DNA of 8,163 bases, taken from positions 1 through 8,163 of the forward strand of contig CANOBT010000216.1 in the NCBI GenBank assembly GCA_947564305.1. Direction: 5' to 3'. This DNA is from an uncultured Lachnospiraceae bacterium (GTDB taxonomy: Bacteria > Bacillota_A > Clostridia > Lachnospirales > Lachnospiraceae). This document shows, in pieces, positions 7,166 through 8,163 of this stretch (the stretch's first letter is position 1; every line of letters begins with the position of its first letter). Position numbers and translations under genes: made by a program. The notes under the pieces were generated by a model. The model saw nothing but the letters and a program-made list of their open reading frames with translations. It ran no database searches and had not been told where the DNA came from.

Positions 7166-7534
7166 ATGGGTGTATTTATTAACTTGAGCAATCATCCTTC
7201 TTCGAAATGGGGTGAAAAAGAGCGAAATGCGGCAAGGGAATATGGGGATATCATGGATATCCCTTTCCCTGAGATCGATCCGGAAGCCAGCGCTGAGAAA
7301 ATATCTGATTTGGCAGAGATATACTTGAAAAAAATCATAGAAGTAGATGAGCCTGTGGTCATGATACAGGGAGAATTTACCTTTTCCTATGCTCTCATCA
7401 GGCGGATAAGGGAGAAGGGTATTACAGCGGTTGCAGGCTGCACGAAACGAAAGGTGGAAGAGCGGGTTATGCCGGATGGAACAGCTGTAAAAAACAGCGT
7501 TTTTGAATTTGTTGGATTTCGGGAATATGAGTGA
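7166..7534 (+). CDS. Small CRISPR-associated protein, putative cOA ring nuclease-like (Rossmann-type)
   Basis: A 122-residue protein with an alternating beta/alpha pattern: first strand VFINLSNHPSSKW (3-15), MDIPFPEIDP (30-39), a helix ISDLAEIYLKKI, then VVMIQGEFTFSYALIRRI (64-81), strand ITAVAGCTKR, and an ending FEFVGFREYE. Proteins of this shape, with an N-terminal 'NLSNHPS..W' and a central 'QGEFTF.YAL', occur beside type III CRISPR effectors. I relate it to the small CARF-like proteins proposed or shown to cleave cyclic oligoadenylate (Csx15/Csx16/Csx20 type), but cannot assign it to a named family. N6, S8, H10, Q68 and E70 are candidate functional residues. The position directly before a CARF effector fits control of that effector's signal. 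The spacing of 29 nt to the next ATG indicates the same transcript. Confidence 0.65.
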   Translation: MGVFINLSNHPSSKWGEKERNAAREYGDIMDIPFPEIDPEASAEKISDLAEIYLKKIIEVDEPVVMIQGEFTFSYALIRRIREKGITAVAGCTKRKVEERVMPDGTAVKNSVFEFVGFREYE

Positions 7535-7550
7535 AGCGGAATTTGAGACG

Positions 7551-7554
7551 GGAG
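7551..7554 (+). promoter_or_regulatory. Ribosome binding site GGAG for the CARF gene
   Basis: GGAG lies 9 nt before the ATG at 7564. A rival in-frame GTG at 7531 overlaps the previous stop (GTGA) and would add 11 mostly basic residues ahead of the first CARF strand; it has no comparable ribosome site. Confidence 0.6.
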
Positions 7555-7563
7555 ATAAAACTA

Positions 7564-8163
7564 ATGAAAAATGTTAATATTTTATTATTTCTTAGCAAAT
7601 ATACTTCGCTGGCATCGAAGGATAACCCGAACGTGGCGAAATGTGAGGAGTATAGGTTTGAAAATTGGGAAAAGCCTTTCGAAGGGACTCAAACCAATGA
7701 TGCTCCGGTTCGTTATATGTTTGAGAAGGCAAAGAGCGAGTCCGGATGTATAAAACGTATCTTGTGCATTACTTCTCACGAAGTGTACACAAAACCAGAG
7801 GGGTTACCACAGTTTGAACATTTTAAGCTTTTTGTGGATAAGGTGAGCAAAGAATATAATATGCAAACGCCGGATTTTATTTCCATTCCATATGATTACG
7901 ATGAACAAACGAAAAAGAAAATGGATTATGGAGAGCAGCTTCCAAAGATGATCTATAGTAAATTGTCGGACTGTTTTCAGGAAGCAGAAAAAGGAGAAGA
8001 GGTCTATATAGATTATACAGGAGGGCTCAGAAATATTAGTTTCCTGATGACATCTATTATCCGTTTTCTGGAGTATAAAGGACTTCGGTGTGGAGAAATT
8101 GTATATAGTAACACCACTTTACAACTTTTAAATTTGTTTTTGCTTTTGCTGAAACCATCCTTT
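7564..8163 (+). CDS. CARF-domain CRISPR effector (Csm6/Csx1-like), 3' partial
   Basis: Two hundred codons are open to the right edge. The visible part is a CARF sensor domain, which binds cyclic oligoadenylate made by Cas10 and switches on a linked effector. It begins with a hydrophobic strand, VNILLFLSKYTS (4-15), has a second strand IKRILCITSHEVY (63-75), and carries the hallmark D150-Y-T-G-G-L-R156 loop followed by helix NISFLMTSIIRFLEYKGL and strand GEIVYSN. The effector domain (HEPN RNase, PD-(D/E)xK or other) lies beyond the window, so Csm6, Csx1 and Card1/Can2-type proteins cannot be told apart. The last 17 codons (TTLQLLNLFLLLLKPSF) look unlike the usual segment after the YSN strand; a frame error or deletion near 8112 is possible. 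Confidence 0.8.
   Translation, partial: MKNVNILLFLSKYTSLASKDNPNVAKCEEYRFENWEKPFEGTQTNDAPVRYMFEKAKSESGCIKRILCITSHEVYTKPEGLPQFEHFKLFVDKVSKEYNMQTPDFISIPYDYDEQTKKKMDYGEQLPKMIYSKLSDCFQEAEKGEEVYIDYTGGLRNISFLMTSIIRFLEYKGLRCGEIVYSNTTLQLLNLFLLLLKPSF

Noticed and set aside
7245..7263. Perfect 8-bp inverted repeat (GGGATATC, ATG spacer, GATATCCC) in the small accessory gene
   Set aside because: It lies inside a well-supported coding region, has no T-run after it, and encodes a conserved-looking GDIMDIP; probably coincidence.
7571..7753. 60-codon plus-strand frame overlapping the CARF gene
   Set aside because: It is out of frame with the CARF motifs and lacks any recognisable feature; the CARF frame explains this stretch.

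Overview
The window is almost entirely one co-directional (+ strand) operon of a type III CRISPR-Cas effector. By domain order it matches the multi-fusion III-D variant (III-Dv / III-D2, known from Synechocystis): cas10, then a Cas7-Cas5(Csx10)-Cas11-like fusion, a double Cas7 (Cas7-2x), csx19, and a TIGR03986-type Cas7 carrying a large insertion. After these come a small basic ORF, a small protein that looks like a CRISPR-associated ring-nuclease-type factor, and the N-terminal part of a CARF-domain effector that runs off the right end. Strong purine-rich Shine-Dalgarno sites, moderate GC content, frequent AGA/AGG and GTG/ATG starts suggest a Clostridia-type Firmicute (Lachnospiraceae-like). 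That is an impression from sequence style, not a taxonomic assignment.

Layout. 1-43: end of the upstream part of cas10, apparently in another frame. 44-775: second palm and C-terminal domain of Cas10. 763-2919: Cas7-Cas5-Cas11-like fusion. 2922-4265: Cas7-2x. 4258-4764: Csx19. 4764-6956: Cas7-insertion. 6957-7165: short interval with a 52-codon basic ORF in the same frame as the gene before it. 7166-7534: small putative cyclic-oligoadenylate (cOA)-related accessory protein. 7564-8163: CARF effector, 3' partial. Genes overlap by 1-13 nt or lie 2 nt apart through 6956, so one polycistronic transcript with translational coupling is likely. No promoter, terminator, CRISPR array, cas6 or adaptation gene is visible.

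How the parts would work together (family knowledge plus inference). The three large RAMP proteins supply four Cas7-type domains, a Cas5-type domain and possibly a Cas11-type domain. Together with Cas10 and Csx19 they would build a crRNA-guided RNA-targeting complex from very few polypeptides. Aspartates aligned with the Cas7 catalytic residue are visible in all four Cas7-type domains. Target binding would switch on Cas10 to make cyclic oligoadenylate, which the CARF protein would sense; the small neighbour may end the signal. Two apparent frame breaks, one in cas10 near base 40 and a weaker one in the CARF gene near base 8112, both lie within about 60 nt of the window ends. Contig-end errors must therefore be excluded before calling the system inactive.
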